Shown here: positions 5,001 through 6,819 of the stretch, piece after piece | How the letters are laid out: each line of letters begins with the position of its first letter | How positions within the stretch are numbered: the first letter of the stretch is position 1 | Source of the DNA: Anaerolineae bacterium | Lineage (GTDB): Bacteria; Chloroflexota; Anaerolineae; B4-G1; SLSP01 | DNA: 6,819 bases | Direction of reading: 5' to 3' | Assembly: GCA_016934645.1 (NCBI GenBank) | Contig: JAFGSL010000525.1 | Location: 1-6,819, forward strand | The notes under the pieces: generated by a model | Databases searched by the model: none | What the model saw: only the letters and a program-made list of their open reading frames with translations | What the model was told of the DNA's origin: nothing | Made by a program: the position numbers and the translations under genes

Positions 5001-6819
5001 CTATTGTCGCCGACGAGTTTGTTAACCACCACACCCTCTGATGCTTCCTCAAGGCGCAACGAAGAATTGATCGTCACAATGGGCGGGAGTTCGATGACAA
5101 TCATTGGCGACGTGCTGAACGTGAAGTTGTCGCTCGTCGTGCCCACCCAGTGCGTGCCGGCATAAGCGTCGATCTGCCAGGTATAGCCGGTACTCCACTC
5201 CAACGGCGCGAGCACCTGGTGCGCCGTACCGATGATGTTGTTGGTGTGCTCGATCAAGGTCCAATCCGCCGTTTTGTTCAGTTGGAAGGTGTAGCGATCG
5301 GCATCGGGCAAGGCCTGCCACGTCATCGTCGGAATGGTGGTATAAATGATATCACCGTCATCCGGGTCGTCCAGCGTCATCTCCTTGGGCAGATCGAGGT
5401 TCTTGATCACATTGCTGCTGCCCATCGTGAGGCTATCTGCCACCCAGTCAACGTAATCTGTGGTGAGGCCATAGCGTTTGAGCATGTACGCGCCGGGCGC
5501 GACGTTACAGAAGCGATAGTGACCGCTGGCGTCGGTCGTCGTGCTATCCTCCACCGGCCCGCTGGCACTCGATCCCAAGATCAGCTCCACATTCACGCCG
5601 GGAAGCGCAGTCGTCGCATAGTAGACATAGCCTTCCACACACGGCAGGAGTGGCGCGGGCGTATAGACAGCGACACGATGTGTTGCAGTGACAGTGCTGC
5701 CACAATTACTCACCACCACCTGCACATCGTAGGTCGCCGGTTCCTGCCAGTAGTAGGTCGCTTTAGCCGTCCCCTGCCCAGCAGCAGGTGCTGGCGTCCA
5801 CACGAAGGTCAAGGGAGGAGTCGCGTCGGGCGGAGTGATGACGGCTTCCAAATCCACCGGCACGCCGGTCTGCGTTGTGGACGGTCCACTGATGGAGACG
5901 TTTTGCAGCGGTATAGCACACACTCCCTGCAAAGCCGCGGATTCAATGTCCCAGTTGGCGCGGCGGAAATCGCCCCACACGGCGTAGGCGCTATCCCCCG
6001 CGACGACGGCCGGATGGCGCTGCGGGAAAGCCGTGGCGTCGTCATTGACACGTCCGGGCATACTCCAGGTCACGCCATGGTTTACGGAAAGGCTGTAAAG
6101 AATATCATCTACATCATACAGCGCATCTTGCCAGACGACGTAGATCACGCTGTCGCCATCCACAGCGACCGCCGGCTCAACGGCCTCCGCGTCGCCGCTG
6201 GACAAACGCACCGGTGTACCCCACGAGAGGCCGTTATCGTCAGAAGCCGCGTGATAAATTTGTGGGATGCCGGAAACCCGATCATCCCAAACAAGGTGGA
6301 CATAGCTGCCATTCGGATCCACAGCAATGTCTGGATTGCCACGCGCAGCGGTTACAGTGCCCGAATCGACAAATTGCCGGTCAATCCATGTCTGCCCACC
6401 ATCCAGGGAACGCGCGTAGCCAATGTGGTACTCGCTTGCCGTTACGTACAGGTGTTCCGCCCACGCCAGGTGCAGCGTCCCAGTAACGTCTCTGGCGATA
6501 GTAGGGCTTGCCATGCTTTCGGTGCTGGTGAGAATAAGCGTAGGCGATACCCAGGTCGTCCCACCGTCAGCCGAGGAGGTAAGATACAGGCCATCATACT
6601 GTCGCCAGACAACATACACCCATTGCCCGTCAGCGACGAGGTCAGGAGAGCTTGCGTTGTTGGTGTCAGGGCCAGTGAGTTCGCGATCAACACCCCATGT
6701 CAGCCCGCCATCGCCTGAGCGGTCGTAGTAAATGGCGCCGTCACCTTGCTCAGGTCGCGTAGAGTTGCTGGCGTCGAGATTCAGCATTGGCGCGCCCCAG
6801 GCAACGTGAACCGTATAGA
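2003..6819 (-). CDS. Giant multidomain exported protein with Asp-box repeats and gingipain-like (C25-type) cysteine peptidase domain; 5' end outside window
   Basis: The frame stays open through the right edge: ten codons, reading YTVHVAWGAP, precede the ATG at 6787, which is therefore internal and not the start. Numbering from that Met, 1594 residues end at TGA 2005-2003. Five Asp boxes (24-31, 72-79, 127-134, 182-189, 234-241; S-x-D-x-G-x-T-W type) indicate a sialidase/BNR beta-propeller. A PKD-like domain (about 295-375), an SdrD-B/carboxypeptidase-regulatory-like domain (385-470) and an FnIII-like domain (475-558) follow. Residues about 720-1175 match a caspase-fold C25 peptidase: LLLVGDDDVLPFY at 836-848, LGVGRL at 910-915, the His of FFIGGHNHY (H1019) and the Cys of FIVGCHGG (C1060). 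Residues about 1200-1357 resemble a C25 propeptide (LPYVKGYTL, YPAAE, FPIQHNP). Two beta-sandwich domains (1365-1462, 1465-1575) and the tail FLPVVLRNF end it. It is probably secreted or surface-bound, binding glycan or protein and cleaving peptides; substrate unknown. The signal peptide would lie off-window. Confidence 0.93.
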   Translation of the reverse strand, partial: YTVHVAWGAPMLNLDASNSTRPEQGDGAIYYDRSGDGGLTWGVDRELTGPDTNNASSPDLVADGQWVYVVWRQYDGLYLTSSADGGTTWVSPTLILTSTESMASPTIARDVTGTLHLAWAEHLYVTASEYHIGYARSLDGGQTWIDRQFVDSGTVTAARGNPDIAVDPNGSYVHLVWDDRVSGIPQIYHAASDDNGLSWGTPVRLSSGDAEAVEPAVAVDGDSVIYVVWQDALYDVDDILYSLSVNHGVTWSMPGRVNDDATAFPQRHPAVVAGDSAYAVWGDFRRANWDIESAALQGVCAIPLQNVSISGPSTTQTGVPVDLEAVITPPDATPPLTFVWTPAPAAGQGTAKATYYWQEPATYDVQVVVSNCGSTVTATHRVAVYTPAPLLPCVEGYVYYATTALPGVNVELILGSSASGPVEDSTTTDASGHYRFCNVAPGAYMLKRYGLTTDYVDWVADSLTMGSSNVIKNLDLPKEMTLDDPDDGDIIYTTIPTMTWQALPDADRYTFQLNKTADWTLIEHTNNIIGTAHQVLAPLEWSTGYTWQIDAYAGTHWVGTTSDNFTFSTSPMIVIELPPIVTINSSLRLEEASEGVVVNKLVGDNSGKTTRNYVDVVAYVSTYASGGASNVDVILTVPGDVLGTPTNVWVRNTYGGALTVATPTSPASGQYKVTTNLTKGCYWWFCPYRKQVVWRFDIPDGIAPQTLNLQSRVQKTGYWVFGSFSDADLRLVDTAGALIVTNRTQLYDNYTSWEVTSLLAQLYNVAQGAPHNDQPLGVIYNADLYDTDIRDWDNTGVGYSSETAANTVANELDDLIEDWVEDGTWTWSYHFFFSTTVSADFYPYYLLLVGDDDVLPFYRYNDPSNDEGIDKISSWCDHGWCTDSDTNPAIHATDEDYFFTDNPYGDLWGGTDWRTGDLELGVGRLVGDSADDMLTLLESSLATDGGTWRAVMASVDGWELGYSNPSCPSDAIADVLNVPARLSARGFNVLNDIETPRTVDVVSGYPSNWNSSFRAAANVGMDIFFIGGHNHYSYAGIPGDDFSPDDTCSAATCDYNRFDNDHPLAFIVGCHGGLPVPDIDVPGGVDDDMVYDLVHEGARAYVGATGFSYGSPGSLCYATWGERLLQHFFDEFLPAGSESRTIGHALSRAKDTYVFGFGSDNGLDRKTVTEFNLYGVPWQRLDYPGGMQAAVSHQLSAVSLQPTAVRVDAGNIVQADTYRYTRTITVDIGTPDVTQVMTGGVTYDILSIAGGELALAPDVPMLPYVKGYTLTLPISATVQSVALVDSTCGNDTLYEVPIIVAQPWTEGGTVYTTTTGIDDYYPAAEAIVVTQTQGNRMLLTLFPIQHNPTSNQTRFCSQMVVEVVYDAPVALAVSDVTPLVETLVPGAPVSVTALLENVTDELLTVTSTLTLLDAEGHEVGWHDAGPFSVPVDGQQSVELGWDGTLPEGFYGLLLTFWQDDVLMGLGSTQVNVTGGALTALEVPTATLAMSDTATFRVTFSNYLAEPVTVTAHLALYDNEGGIVAVLPEQTAITAASDMHVFEFTWEVVASAGGVYMAQARIVRDNEVQEHIVREDETQYGPLTGEFMVGSVLSDVFLPVVLRNF
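3207..3252. repeat. 7-bp tandem repeat (GGCTGAN) inside the surface-protein gene
   Basis: Five contiguous heptamers, GGCTGAA, GGCTGAC, GGCTGAA, AGCTGAT and GGCTGAC, occupy 3213-3247. The core GCTG keeps the 7-base register for one further step on each side (3207 and 3249). In the reading frame they encode HQLSAVSLQPTAV (about residues 1183-1195), a low-complexity linker directly behind the peptidase domain. The same unit length, with a different sequence, occurs between genes at 1476-1504. Confidence 0.8.

Noticed and set aside
5150..6718. A 522-codon open frame on the plus strand, opposite the surface-protein gene
   Set aside because: It lies wholly antisense to a frame with clear Asp-box, PKD and SdrD-B-like domains. 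Its product shows no recognisable domain. Long antisense frames are common opposite GC-rich genes.

Overview
The window most likely comes from a Chloroflexota genome (an Anaerolineae or Caldilineae type lineage is the best guess). This is an inference. It rests on a very large multidomain surface protein ending in an LPVVLRN-type tail, on intergenic DNA packed with short GC-rich palindromes and 7-bp tandem repeats, and on a moderately high GC content. No rRNA, tRNA or core marker gene is present to confirm it.

All three real genes lie on the minus strand. From right to left: (1) positions 6819-2003 hold the 3' part of a giant exported protein, at least 1604 residues and cut by the right window edge. 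It carries Asp-box (sialidase/BNR) repeats, a PKD-like domain, a carboxypeptidase-regulatory/SdrD-B-like domain, an FnIII-like domain, a caspase-fold peptidase of the gingipain (C25) type, a segment resembling a C25 propeptide but placed after the catalytic domain, and two more beta-sandwich domains. A probable intrinsic terminator (1948-1982) follows its stop. (2) Positions 1251-2002 are a gene-free stretch of about 750 bases holding at least five palindromes (one with perfect 18-bp arms), a 7-bp repeat tract, and a strongly structured block at 1301-1450 that ends in a terminator-like hairpin plus T6 on the plus strand. (3) Positions 1250-855 encode a small, comparatively AT-rich protein of 131 residues with a C-terminal Cys/His zinc-binding-like motif. 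(4) Positions 813-1 encode the N-terminus of a phospholipase-D-like/SNF2-type helicase, cut by the left edge.

Genes 3 and 4 are 41 bases apart, in the same direction, and probably form one operon; a DNA-processing or defence role is possible but not shown. The giant protein is a separate unit and probably acts outside the cell as an adhesive or carbohydrate-binding cysteine peptidase. The least ordinary points are the apparent domain permutation of the C25 peptidase, the heptamer repeat inside its reading frame just behind the catalytic domain, and the structured intergenic block.
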